NCBI GenBank assembly: GCA_028287105.1
Contig: JAQBQH010000071.1
Location: 1-37,836 of the forward strand
Reading direction: 5' to 3'
Source of the DNA: Myxococcales bacterium
Lineage (GTDB): Bacteria > Myxococcota_A > Polyangia > Palsa-1104
Length of the DNA: 37,836 nucleotides
Positions 10,410-17,949 of this stretch are shown here, piece after piece (within the stretch, counting starts at the first letter, position 1; every line of letters begins with the position of its first letter). A program made the translations under genes and the position numbers. A model generated the notes under the pieces. The model had not been told where the DNA came from. It saw nothing but the letters and a program-made list of their open reading frames with translations, and made no database searches.

Positions 10410-11531
10410 ATGAGTAGCCTGCGTCGCATCGGCGATCTCCTGGTTGAAGCCGGCGCCATCGATCGCCAGCAGCTTTCCGACGCGCTGTCGCACCAGCGCG
10501 AGCATGGCGGTCGGCTCGGCACCAACCTGGTGGAGCTCGGTCTCGTCGACGAGAAGACCCTGGCCTCGATCCTCGCGCGTCAGCTGAACATCCCGTCGGC
10601 GACGGCGGCGCAGCTCGATCGCGTCGACGAAAAGACGCTCAAGCTCCTGTCGCCGAAGCTGGCCGAGCGCATGCGCGCCGTGCCGGTGCGCGAAGACGCG
10701 GGAAAGCTGTGGATCGCGATGGCCGATCCGACCGACCAGACGGCCATCAACGAGCTGGCCAAGGCGACCAATCGGCCGGTGCGCCCGATGGTCGCGCCCG
10801 AGCTCCTCATCCAGTACGCGCTCGAGCGGCACTACAAGGTGCAGCGCCGACCGCGCGTGGTGCAGGTGCGAACCGGCGCTTCGGACCTCCTCAAGATCGA
10901 CGCGCCCAAGACGCCGGTGGGGCCGCCGCCGCTACCCGGAGCCGACGCGCCGGTGTGGAACACGTACGGCTCCGGCGGGCCGAAGGTCGACGTCGAGGCG
11001 CTGGCCGGCTATCTCGACGACGAGACCGATCGCCCGGCGGCGCCGGTCGGCCGCATGCCGATGAAGGAGCTGTCGTCGCAGCTCGTGGCCGCCACCTCCG
11101 ACGACGCCATCTTCGACGTCGCGCAGCGCTTCGTCGCGCAGGATGTGCAGCGGCTGGCGGTGTTCCTGTTGCGCAACGGGCTGCTCGGCGGCTGGCGTGG
11201 CGTCGGCGTCGACGCGCAGATGCTGCGCGGGCTCAACGTCACCCTCGAGGAGGCGCCGGTCGTGGCGCGCGCGCTCGCCAGCGGCGAGGCGTGGGTGGGG
11301 CGACTCTACGCCGCCGATCTCGGCGCGCTGGCGCAACCGCTCGGCGCGGCGAAAGAGGCGCTCGGCATCATCCTGCCGGTGCGCATCGGCAAGCGTGCCG
11401 TCGGTGCGCTGGTCGGGCTCGACGCCTCGCTCGAGGCGCTGCGCCACAAGGCGGATCTCGATCGCCTGGCCGTCAAGCTCGATCAGGCGCTCCACATCAG
11501 CTACCTGCGCCGCCTGCTCCTCCAGCCCTAG
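10410..11531 (+). CDS. MshEN/GspE-N domain protein with C-terminal GAF-like region
   Basis: A 373-residue protein without the ATPase part of GspE. Residues 5-62 contain two consecutive MshEN motifs: RIGDLLVEAGAIDRQQL..AL..Q and RLGTNLVELGLVDEKTL..IL..Q, the pattern known to bind cyclic di-GMP in MshE-type proteins. A GspE N-terminal globular part follows to about 150 (LSPKLAERMRAVPVREDAGK, MADPTDQTAI). After a Pro-rich linker (about 165-215) comes a domain of about 150 residues resembling a degenerate GAF domain. Stand-alone proteins of this kind are found in Myxococcota. Placement after a Crp/Fnr gene suggests a c-di-GMP-responsive output or accessory factor. c-di-GMP binding is inferred from the motif only. 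Confidence 0.85.
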   Translation: MSSLRRIGDLLVEAGAIDRQQLSDALSHQREHGGRLGTNLVELGLVDEKTLASILARQLNIPSATAAQLDRVDEKTLKLLSPKLAERMRAVPVREDAGKLWIAMADPTDQTAINELAKATNRPVRPMVAPELLIQYALERHYKVQRRPRVVQVRTGASDLLKIDAPKTPVGPPPLPGADAPVWNTYGSGGPKVDVEALAGYLDDETDRPAAPVGRMPMKELSSQLVAATSDDAIFDVAQRFVAQDVQRLAVFLLRNGLLGGWRGVGVDAQMLRGLNVTLEEAPVVARALASGEAWVGRLYAADLGALAQPLGAAKEALGIILPVRIGKRAVGALVGLDASLEALRHKADLDRLAVKLDQALHISYLRRLLLQP

Positions 11532-11593
11532 TGTCCCGCGCCGGAAATCCGCCAGCCTTCGGCTGCCGCGCGGATTTCGACTCGAGACACTAG
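11528..11593. terminator. Large hairpin between convergent genes
   Basis: Nested inverted repeats: CTAGTGTC (11528-11535) with GACACTAG (11586-11593), GAAATCCGC (11544-11552) with GCGGATTTC (11570-11578), and a tip CAGCC-TTC-GGCTG (11553-11565). The outer arm includes the TAG stop of the forward gene. No T-tract follows on either strand, but position between convergent genes fits a bidirectional terminator. It could also be a member of a dispersed palindromic repeat family. Confidence 0.65.
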
Positions 11594-11600
11594 CGCCTTC

Positions 11601-13316
11601 TCAGAGGCAGACGCAGAGGCCGGTGCAGCTCGGTGTGCGGTTGGGGCAGGCGCAGCAGTTGCCGTTGCTGCAGGCCGCGCCGCAACCGGTGCAGTTCTCG
11701 TTGCTGGGCTTGGTGCAGACGCCCTTGCAGCAGAATTCGCCGTTGCCGCAGGCGTGGCCGCACATGTTGCAGTTCTTCGGGTCCGACGACAGATCGTGGC
11801 AGCCGTCGCCGCAGCAGGTGTCGGACCCTTTGCAGTCGCCCGAGCCGTTGCAGCGGCAGTTGCCGCCGTTGCACGTGTTGCCGTTGGTGCAGGGTGGGCT
11901 GCAGGGCGTCGGCGTGCAGTGGCCGGTGACGCAGCCCTGGCCCGACGGGCACACCGTCGCGCAGTCGCCGCAGTGCTTGGGATCGCTCGATGGATCGAAG
12001 CAGCCGGCGCCGCCCGGCGAGCTGGGCGCGCAGCACAGCTGGTTGCCGACGCACGGGCTGTTGCCGTTGCAGCTGCAGGCGCTGGCGACGGCGCCGGCCG
12101 TGCCGCCGGCGTTGCACTGCTCGCCCGATTTGCAGACGTGGCCGCAGCTGCCGCAGTTGGTGACCGACTGCTTGACGCAGGTGGCGCCGCAGCAGAGCTC
12201 GCCGGGGCCGCACGCCGTCGCGCCGCAGAGGCACTGGCCGGCGCCGCACACTTCGCCGGCGCGGCATTGCTTGCCGCAGGCGCCGCAGTTGTTGGGATCG
12301 TCGGAGGTGTTGACGCAGCCGGAGCCGCAGCAGGTGTCGCCGCTGGCGCAGATGACGCCGTTGCAGGCGCAGGCGCCGTTGGCGCAGGCGAGCGGTGCGG
12401 AGCAGGCTCGGTTGCAGGCGCCGCAGTGGGCGTTGGAGCTGCGCGCATCGACGCAGGTGCCGCCGCAGCAGATGTCGGGAAAGTTGCAGACGGTGCCGCC
12501 GCAGGTGCAGGTGCCCGACAGTGAGCAGCTGCCGTCGGCGCAGCAGACGGCGGTGGGGCCGGTACAGGCGCCGCCCGAGCCGCACTTGCAGGCGCCGGCG
12601 ACGCAGCTCTCGCCGGGCGAGCAAGCCTTGTCGCAGGCGCCGCAGTGGAACGGATCGGACTTGAGATCGACGCAGCCGATGCCGCCGCAGCAGTTCGAGC
12701 CGCTGGCGCACGCGGAGCCGCCGGCGCAGCGGCAGGTGGCGCCCGAGCAGCTGTCGCCCGTCGGAGCGCAGCTCTTGCCACAGGCGCCGCAGTTGACGGC
12801 GTCGCTCTGCACCGCCGCGCACGCACCGGCGCAACAGAGGTCGTTGGCGTCGCACGACATGGCGCCGCAGCGCTGATCTGCGAGGTCGATCGTGAGCTTG
12901 GCGTTCTTGGCGAACTTGCCGGCGATGGGCGTGGTCTGGCCGATCATGTCGCTGACGCCGACGGCGCGCGCGACGATCGACAGCGGCGGGGCGGCGCCGT
13001 TGACCGGCGGCAGGAGGCGGAACTCGAAGGTGTCGGCGAAGACGAAGCCGAGCGTCGCGTCGTGCGTGACCAGCAGCGTCTTCTTGCCGCTGGCCTCGAA
13101 GTCGCGCACCTCGTAGCCGACGCCGGTGGCGACCTGTCGATAGGGCTGGTCGACGTAGAAGGCGCGCGGGTCGGAGGCGTCGACATCGACGCGGGTCTCG
13201 ACGCGCACCACGTCCGCCGGCGTGATGCCGACGAGCCTGTACTTGAGGGTCAGCTCGTTGTTGCCGCAGCCGCCCACTGCCACTGCCAGCGCCAGAACGA
13301 GGAGCACGCGCTTCAT
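11601..13316 (-). CDS. Cysteine-repeat (Stig1-like) lipoprotein
   Basis: A 571-residue lipoprotein. The N-terminus MKRVLLVLALAVAVGGC ends in a lipobox (VGGC). Residues of about 20-145 form a beta-type domain without cysteines. From about 150 to the end the protein is a run of eight to nine cysteine-rich repeats built on CC-x-G-x-C-V-D...SDP-x-NCGACG-x-x-C...G-x-x-C...G-x-C-x-C, a pattern shared with the plant Stig1 family and with secreted myxobacterial proteins. The spacing suggests many disulfides. The ATG at 13316 overlaps the preceding stop (TGATG). It is the last gene of the coaE operon. Likely surface-exposed; binding partner unknown. Confidence 0.85.
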   Translation of the reverse strand: MKRVLLVLALAVAVGGCGNNELTLKYRLVGITPADVVRVETRVDVDASDPRAFYVDQPYRQVATGVGYEVRDFEASGKKTLLVTHDATLGFVFADTFEFRLLPPVNGAAPPLSIVARAVGVSDMIGQTTPIAGKFAKNAKLTIDLADQRCGAMSCDANDLCCAGACAAVQSDAVNCGACGKSCAPTGDSCSGATCRCAGGSACASGSNCCGGIGCVDLKSDPFHCGACDKACSPGESCVAGACKCGSGGACTGPTAVCCADGSCSLSGTCTCGGTVCNFPDICCGGTCVDARSSNAHCGACNRACSAPLACANGACACNGVICASGDTCCGSGCVNTSDDPNNCGACGKQCRAGEVCGAGQCLCGATACGPGELCCGATCVKQSVTNCGSCGHVCKSGEQCNAGGTAGAVASACSCNGNSPCVGNQLCCAPSSPGGAGCFDPSSDPKHCGDCATVCPSGQGCVTGHCTPTPCSPPCTNGNTCNGGNCRCNGSGDCKGSDTCCGDGCHDLSSDPKNCNMCGHACGNGEFCCKGVCTKPSNENCTGCGAACSNGNCCACPNRTPSCTGLCVCL

Positions 13317-14071
13317 CAACGCACCTGCGGCAGCTGCACCGTCGGCAGCCCGCTGTCAGAGGAGCTCGAGGTCACCACCACCGCGGTGATGACGCCCGCT
13401 GCCAGGACTGCGCCACCGACGGCGGTCCACAACCACCACTTCTTGTAGATCGGCTTGTCTTTTTCGCGGACGCCCGGCTGGGTGATGGTCACGACCTTGA
13501 CGTTGTCCGGCTGCTTGGCGGCGACGGTGGTGCTGCCGCCCACGCCGACGTCGACGCCGGTGCGGAACGTGGCGTAGCCCTCGTGCGAGATCTCGAGCTG
13601 ATGGCGGCCCGGATTGACGACCAGCGCGGTGGGGAGCGGGGTCGTGCCCGCGGGCTTGCCGTCGACGGCGACGGCCGAGCCGTCGACGGGCGCCTCGACG
13701 AAAATCCTGCCGACCAGCGTCTGCAGGACCTCGACGCGCTTGGCGGCAAACGAGCGGTCGGCGTTGTCGACGGTGGTCTGACCGAGGAAGCGGCGATAGG
13801 CCTCGAGCGCGCGCGAAAAATCGCTGCCACCGTCGTACGATTTGCCCATGTTGTAGAGCAGCGGCGCTTTGCCCGAGAGGCGGTAGGCCTCCTCGAACTC
13901 GCGCGCCGCGTCGGCGAAGTCGCCATGCTGGTAGTAGGCTTCGCCGGTGGCGTAGTGCGCCTTGGCGATGTCGACGTTGTCGCGCGAGGCGGCGCCCGGC
14001 GGCGACACCGGGCCCTGGGCCGCCGCGGTTGCTGCGACGAGCAGAAGGCATGCCAGCGTCGTTTCCTTCAT
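13316..14071 (-). CDS. TPR and PEGA-domain membrane protein
   Basis: A 251-residue protein with a Sec signal (MKETTLACLLLVAATAAAQG). Residues of about 30-115 form TPR-like helices (AKAHYATGEAYYQHGDFADAAREFEEAYRL is the clearest, given in part: YATGEAYYQHGDFADA). A PEGA domain follows (IFVEAPVDGSAVAVDGKPAG, TPLPTALVVNPGRHQLEISH) and a C-terminal TM segment near 205-230 preceded by KPIYKKWW. This architecture is common in myxobacterial envelopes. The ATG overlaps the stop of the upstream SDR gene by four bases (ATGA), so translation is coupled; the downstream cysteine-repeat lipoprotein overlaps it by one base. Confidence 0.88.
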   Translation of the reverse strand: MKETTLACLLLVAATAAAQGPVSPPGAASRDNVDIAKAHYATGEAYYQHGDFADAAREFEEAYRLSGKAPLLYNMGKSYDGGSDFSRALEAYRRFLGQTTVDNADRSFAAKRVEVLQTLVGRIFVEAPVDGSAVAVDGKPAGTTPLPTALVVNPGRHQLEISHEGYATFRTGVDVGVGGSTTVAAKQPDNVKVVTITQPGVREKDKPIYKKWWLWTAVGGAVLAAGVITAVVVTSSSSDSGLPTVQLPQVR

Positions 14072-15213
14072 GCCATGTCGAGCGGGTCGACCGCCTCGTC
14101 GTCGCGCGCCTGCTTCTTGCGCGCCTGCACCTCGCGCACGTAGCGCACGAGCGGGTCGACATAGGAGTCGAACGGCGGGCAGCGCACGTGCCACGGATCG
14201 CCCGACAAGAGCGTCAACGTGTGGCGGCAGTTGTAGAGCGCCAGGTGATTGAACGCCTCGAGAAAGGCGAGCGGTGCCCGCGCCAGCCGCTCGAGCCCGG
14301 GCGCCTTGAGGAGCGCGCGCGCCAGCCCCGTCGGGATCACCCCGCGCGGCGCCTTTTTCTCGGCGCGCTGCGCCACCAGCTCGTAGACCGTTCGCGCCGA
14401 GAAGGGGGCCGGATCGGTGAGATGAAACGTGCCGCCGGCGGCGCGCGGATCGCGGGACAGCGCAATCGCCGCCTCGACGACGTAGTCGATGGGCACGAGG
14501 TTGAGCGGCGACGAGCCGCGCCCCGGCAGCGGCAGGTGCACGTCGATGGGCGACGAGACGATGAGCACGAGGAGGTAGTAGGGCCCGTCGAACTTGTCGA
14601 TCTCGCCCGACTTGGAATCGCCGACGATGATCCCCGGCCGCAAGATGGTGATCGGCAGCCGGCGAGCCGCCTCGCGCACCATGCGCTCGGCGCGGAACTT
14701 GGTTTCCTCGTAGACGTTGCGGAAGCGCTGGCCGCAGTCGAGCTCCTCCTCGAGGATCACGCCCGAGCGCGCGCCCGAGACCTGCGACGTCGACCAGTGC
14801 GTGAAGCGGCGGAGGCGCGCGCAGTCGCCGGCCAGCTCCAGCATGGTACGCGTGCCGTCGACGTTGACGCGCTCGACCAGCTCCTTCTTGGCGCCGAGAT
14901 AGTAGACGGCGGCGGTGTGGTGGATGGCCGTGATCTCGGCGGCCAGCGCCTTGTAGTCGCCGCCGGCCAGCCCGAGATCCATGTCGGCGACGTCGCCTTC
15001 GATGATCTTGGCGCGCGCCGACGACGACGGCGGCAAGGACGCCAGGAACTCGGTCGCCGCGTCGCGAAACTTGTCGCGGGCGAGGATGTAGACGTGATCG
15101 TCCGCCGTCTTGGCCAGCAGGCGCTCGACGAGCCGACGCGCGGTGAAGGCGGGAAAACCCGTCACCAGAGAGATGTCGTGCGTCGGCGTTCCGTTACTCC
15201 CGTTCGAGCTCAT
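14068..15213 (-). CDS. Thioester-reductase-like SDR family protein
   Basis: A 381-residue extended SDR of the male-sterility/thioester-reductase type (NAD_binding_4). The Rossmann start is LVTGFPAFTARRLVERLL, which lacks the canonical GxxGxxG spacing: GFPAFTA replaces it, an odd nucleotide-binding loop. IHHTAAVYYLGAKKELVERVNVDGT and HWSTSQVSG give the SDR core; the catalytic Tyr-x3-Lys is YEETK. ILRPGIIVGDSKSGEIDKFDG is typical of fatty-acyl or sterol-type reductases. The ATG at 15213 overlaps the coaE stop by four bases. Substrate is probably a lipid or acyl thioester, inferred from family. A possible link between CoA synthesis and acyl-CoA reduction in this operon is suggestive only. Confidence 0.83.
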   Translation of the reverse strand: MSSNGSNGTPTHDISLVTGFPAFTARRLVERLLAKTADDHVYILARDKFRDAATEFLASLPPSSSARAKIIEGDVADMDLGLAGGDYKALAAEITAIHHTAAVYYLGAKKELVERVNVDGTRTMLELAGDCARLRRFTHWSTSQVSGARSGVILEEELDCGQRFRNVYEETKFRAERMVREAARRLPITILRPGIIVGDSKSGEIDKFDGPYYLLVLIVSSPIDVHLPLPGRGSSPLNLVPIDYVVEAAIALSRDPRAAGGTFHLTDPAPFSARTVYELVAQRAEKKAPRGVIPTGLARALLKAPGLERLARAPLAFLEAFNHLALYNCRHTLTLLSGDPWHVRCPPFDSYVDPLVRYVREVQARKKQARDDEAVDPLDMA

Positions 15214-15809
15214 CGCTTGGAAAGGATCTCCTCCCACACCCGCCCGAGCTCCCGTCTGGTGTCGACCAGCGGGCCGCTCGTATCCACCACCCACGTCGCT
15301 GCTGCAATCTTTTCGGCCACCGGCGCCTGCGCGGCGATGCGCGACCGCGCCTCCGCTTCGGTGTAGCCGTCGCGCCCGACCAGCCGGCGCAGCTGGGTCG
15401 CCTCGTCGCAGGCGACGACGATGAGGCCGTCGAGCGCCTTGTGGGCGCCGTTCTCGACGAGCAGCGCCGCTTCGTAGACGGCCACGGGCACACCCTCTTC
15501 GCGCAGCTTGCCGAGCCGCACCTGGGTCTCGAGGGCGATGCGCGGATGCGTGATGGCGTTGAGCGTGCGCCGCTTCTCCGGGTCGGCGAAGATGACGGCG
15601 CCGAGCTTCTTCCGGTCGAGCGTGCCGTCGGGCTGCAGCATCTCGCGACCGAACGAGCGCACGATCTCGCCGAGCGCGGGCTGGCCCGGCGCGACCACGT
15701 CGCGCGCCACCTGGTCGGCATCGACGATGCGTGCCCCCAGCTCCGCCAGCGTGCGAGCGGCTGTCGACTTGCCGCTGGCGATTCCTCCCGTCAATCCGAT
15801 CACGCGCAT
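15210..15809 (-). CDS. coaE: Dephospho-CoA kinase
   Basis: CoaE phosphorylates the 3'-hydroxyl of dephospho-CoA, the last step of coenzyme A synthesis. The 199-residue protein has the P-loop GGIASGKST at residues 8-16, DADQVARDVV near 31, a HPRI block (ITHPRIALE), and EAALLVENGAHKALDGLIVV for the lid region. Length is normal. The gene diverges from engB with 29 bases between starts and is the first of a four-gene operon in which every junction overlaps (ATGA, ATGA, TGATG). Being placed ahead of envelope genes is unusual for coaE. Confidence 0.95.
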   Translation of the reverse strand: MRVIGLTGGIASGKSTAARTLAELGARIVDADQVARDVVAPGQPALGEIVRSFGREMLQPDGTLDRKKLGAVIFADPEKRRTLNAITHPRIALETQVRLGKLREEGVPVAVYEAALLVENGAHKALDGLIVVACDEATQLRRLVGRDGYTEAEARSRIAAQAPVAEKIAAATWVVDTSGPLVDTRRELGRVWEEILSKR

Positions 15810-15838
15810 GCGCTCACCGTGATAGTAACAAAAGGACG

Positions 15839-16468
15839 ATGAAGGTGCTCGCCGCAGAGTTCCTCACTTCCGCCGTCGATAAGGACACCGGTGCCGGCTG
15901 GCCGGCGGAGGGGCCGCCCGAGATCGGCTTCGCCGGCCGGTCCAACGTTGGCAAATCGACACTTATGGCCGCGCTCATGCAGCGGCGCGGCCTGGTCCGC
16001 ACCAGCTCGACCCCCGGTCGCACCCGGCTCATCAACTTCTTCCGGGTCGAGATCGCCCCCGAAGGCGGCCGCGCGCCCGGCGAGCGCAAGGAGATCTACT
16101 TCGTCGATCTCCCCGGCTACGGCTACGCCAAGGTCTCGAAGGCGGAGCGCGAGAAGTGGCTGCCCTTCGTCGACCAGTACCTGACCGAGCGCGGCTCCTT
16201 GCGCGTCATGGTGCTGCTCGTCGATCCGCGGCGCGACATGGGCCTCGACGAGACCGAGATCCTGAAATACGTGCAACAGCGCGGCGTGTTCGTGATCGCA
16301 GTGATGACCAAGGCCGATAAATTGTCCAAGCACGAGCGCAAGCCGGCCATGGAGAAGATCAAGAAGGCGCTCGGCTTCCCGGTCATCGCGGTTTCGGCGA
16401 CCGAGGGCGACGGCATCGACGAGCTGTGGCGTCGTCTCGTCGTTGCCATCGATCGCCCCGACGTTTAG
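15839..16468 (+). CDS. engB: Ribosome-biogenesis GTPase EngB/YihA
   Basis: A 209-residue TrmE-Era-EngA-EngB-type GTPase needed for large-subunit assembly and cell division. G motifs: G1 GRSNVGKST (33-41), G2 Thr in SSTPGRTRLINFF, G3 DLPGYGYAKV, G4 TKADKLSK, G5 SATEGDG. An AAAGGA ribosome binding site precedes the ATG at 15839. A short insertion (APEGGRAPGERKE) lies between G2 and G3. Followed after nine bases by the CDF transporter gene. Confidence 0.95.
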   Translation: MKVLAAEFLTSAVDKDTGAGWPAEGPPEIGFAGRSNVGKSTLMAALMQRRGLVRTSSTPGRTRLINFFRVEIAPEGGRAPGERKEIYFVDLPGYGYAKVSKAEREKWLPFVDQYLTERGSLRVMVLLVDPRRDMGLDETEILKYVQQRGVFVIAVMTKADKLSKHERKPAMEKIKKALGFPVIAVSATEGDGIDELWRRLVVAIDRPDV

Positions 16469-16477
16469 GATCGCGGC

Positions 16478-17467
16478 GTGGCCGAACCGGAGAGCAGTGG
16501 ACATGGCGGGATGCGCGTCGTGGTCGCGGCGCTCGCCGTCAACACGCTGATCGCCATCTTCAAGTTCATCGCCTCGTACTTTTCGCGTTCGAGCGCCATG
16601 CTGGCCGAGGCCTGCCATTCGCTGGCCGACACCGCCAACCAGATCTTCCTCCTCATCGGCATGCGCAAGAGCGCGCGGCCGGCCGATCGCGAGCATCCGT
16701 TCGGCTATGGGCCCGAGACCTATTTCTGGGCCTTCATGGTGGCGCTGTGCATCTTCTCCGTCGGCGGCGGCTTCAGCGTCCACGAGGGCGTCGAGAAGAT
16801 CCTGCACCGCAACGACCCCGGGCACGAGATCGGCGATCCGCGCTGGGCCTATATCGTCCTCAGCGTGTCGGTGCTCCTCGAGAGCTATTCGTTCGCCGTC
16901 GCCATGAAGGAGTTCCGCCACATCCGCGCCGGACGCGGCGTTCGGCGCACGCTGAAGGAGACGCGCGACCCCACGGTGATGACGGTGCTGTTCGAGGATC
17001 TGGCGGCGCTCTTCGGTCTCTTCGTGGCGCTGGCCGGGATCTACCTGAGCCGCGTCACCGGCAACGTGGTCTGGGACGGGATCGCCTCCATCGTCGTCGG
17101 GCTGGCGCTCGGCGGCGTGGCCTTCATGCTGGCGCGCGACACCAAGAGCCTGCTCATCGGCCAGAGCGTCAACGACGTCGACGAGGCCAAGATTCGCGCC
17201 ATCGTCACCGCCAATCGCGACGTCGTGGAGTTGGTCCACCTGCGCACGATGCACATGGCGCCCGAGGAGGTCATCGCCGCCATCAAGGTGCGCTTCATCG
17301 GCAACCTCGACACGCGCACGCTCGAGATGCGCATCAACGAGATCGAGGCGGCGCTGCGCGAGGCGGTGCCGCACCTGCGCCGCATCTACATCGAGCCCGG
17401 CTTCAACGAAGAGTCGGTGCGGCAGTCGGCGCTCAGGCCCGTTGTCGACAAGGGCGACGTGCGGTAG
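16478..17467 (+). CDS. ZnT9-like cation diffusion facilitator
   Basis: A 329-residue CDF-family protein, GTG start. TM2 carries the metal-site motif HSLAD (His-x3-Asp) in AEACHSLADTANQ. The partner motif in TM5, usually HxxxD or DxxxD, reads FEDLAALFG in the block DPTVMTVLFEDLAALFG; this resembles the mitochondrial-type ZnT9/SLC30A9 branch more than bacterial YiiP or ZitB. Six TM segments are visible, and a C-terminal cytosolic ferredoxin-like domain runs from about residue 215 (VVELVHLRTMHMAPEEV). The altered TM5 site makes classic zinc/proton antiport uncertain. The stop overlaps the start of the acetyltransferase gene (TAGTG). Confidence 0.88.
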   Translation: MAEPESSGHGGMRVVVAALAVNTLIAIFKFIASYFSRSSAMLAEACHSLADTANQIFLLIGMRKSARPADREHPFGYGPETYFWAFMVALCIFSVGGGFSVHEGVEKILHRNDPGHEIGDPRWAYIVLSVSVLLESYSFAVAMKEFRHIRAGRGVRRTLKETRDPTVMTVLFEDLAALFGLFVALAGIYLSRVTGNVVWDGIASIVVGLALGGVAFMLARDTKSLLIGQSVNDVDEAKIRAIVTANRDVVELVHLRTMHMAPEEVIAAIKVRFIGNLDTRTLEMRINEIEAALREAVPHLRRIYIEPGFNEESVRQSALRPVVDKGDVR

Positions 17468-17949
17468 TGGCCACGCGCGAGCGGCAGCGGCGATTCGAGA
17501 TCGTGCCGATGAAGGCCGACGACCTCGACGACATCATGGAGATCGAGCGCCACTCGTTTCGCGCGCCCTGGTCGCGCCAGGTCTTCGTCGAGGAGCTCGA
17601 CCGCGACTGGGCGCACGTCGACGTGCTCAAGGAGCGGCGCGGCGATACCGCGGTGCTGGCGTTCGTGAACTACTGGCTCGTGCGCGACGAGGTCCACGTG
17701 CTCAACGTGGCGGCGCATCCGGAGGCACGGCGCAACGGGCACGCCTCGCGCCTGCTCGAGCATGTGATCGCGTTTGCCAATCGCCACAAGTGTCGCTACG
17801 TGACGCTGGAGGTGCGCCGCTCCAACGCGGGCGCCATCCGGCTCTACGGCAAGTACGGCTTCCGTCCCGTCGGTGTGCGGCCGAACTACTACGTCGAGGA
17901 CAACGAGGACGCCATCGTCATGCTGCTCGAGCTTTCGACGCCGGTGTAG
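17467..17949 (+). CDS. rimI: RimI-like GNAT acetyltransferase
   Basis: A 160-residue GNAT enzyme similar to RimI, which acetylates the N-terminal alanine of ribosomal protein S18. Features: IMEIERHSFRAPWSRQVFVEEL at the N-terminus (typical RimI start, shown in part as HSFRAPWS), acetyl-CoA loop VAAHPEARRNGHASRLL where R-x-N-G-x-A stands for the usual R/Q-x2-G-x-G/A, then LEVRRSNAGAIRLYGKYGF and a C-terminal YYVEDNEDAIVM. The GTG at 17467 overlaps the transporter stop by one base, giving a three-gene run engB-CDF-rimI. The final 32 bases overlap the convergent LysR gene. Confidence 0.88.
   Translation: MATRERQRRFEIVPMKADDLDDIMEIERHSFRAPWSRQVFVEELDRDWAHVDVLKERRGDTAVLAFVNYWLVRDEVHVLNVAAHPEARRNGHASRLLEHVIAFANRHKCRYVTLEVRRSNAGAIRLYGKYGFRPVGVRPNYYVEDNEDAIVMLLELSTPV

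Noticed and set aside
11528-12826. Ala/Arg-rich minus-strand frames over the cysteine-repeat gene
   Set aside because: They are frame-shifted shadows of the Stig1-like repeats; the in-frame protein with signal peptide and cysteine pattern explains the region.
15800-17374. Minus-strand open frame over engB and the CDF gene
   Set aside because: Both sense genes have complete family motifs; the antisense frame is low-complexity His/Asp/Val-rich.
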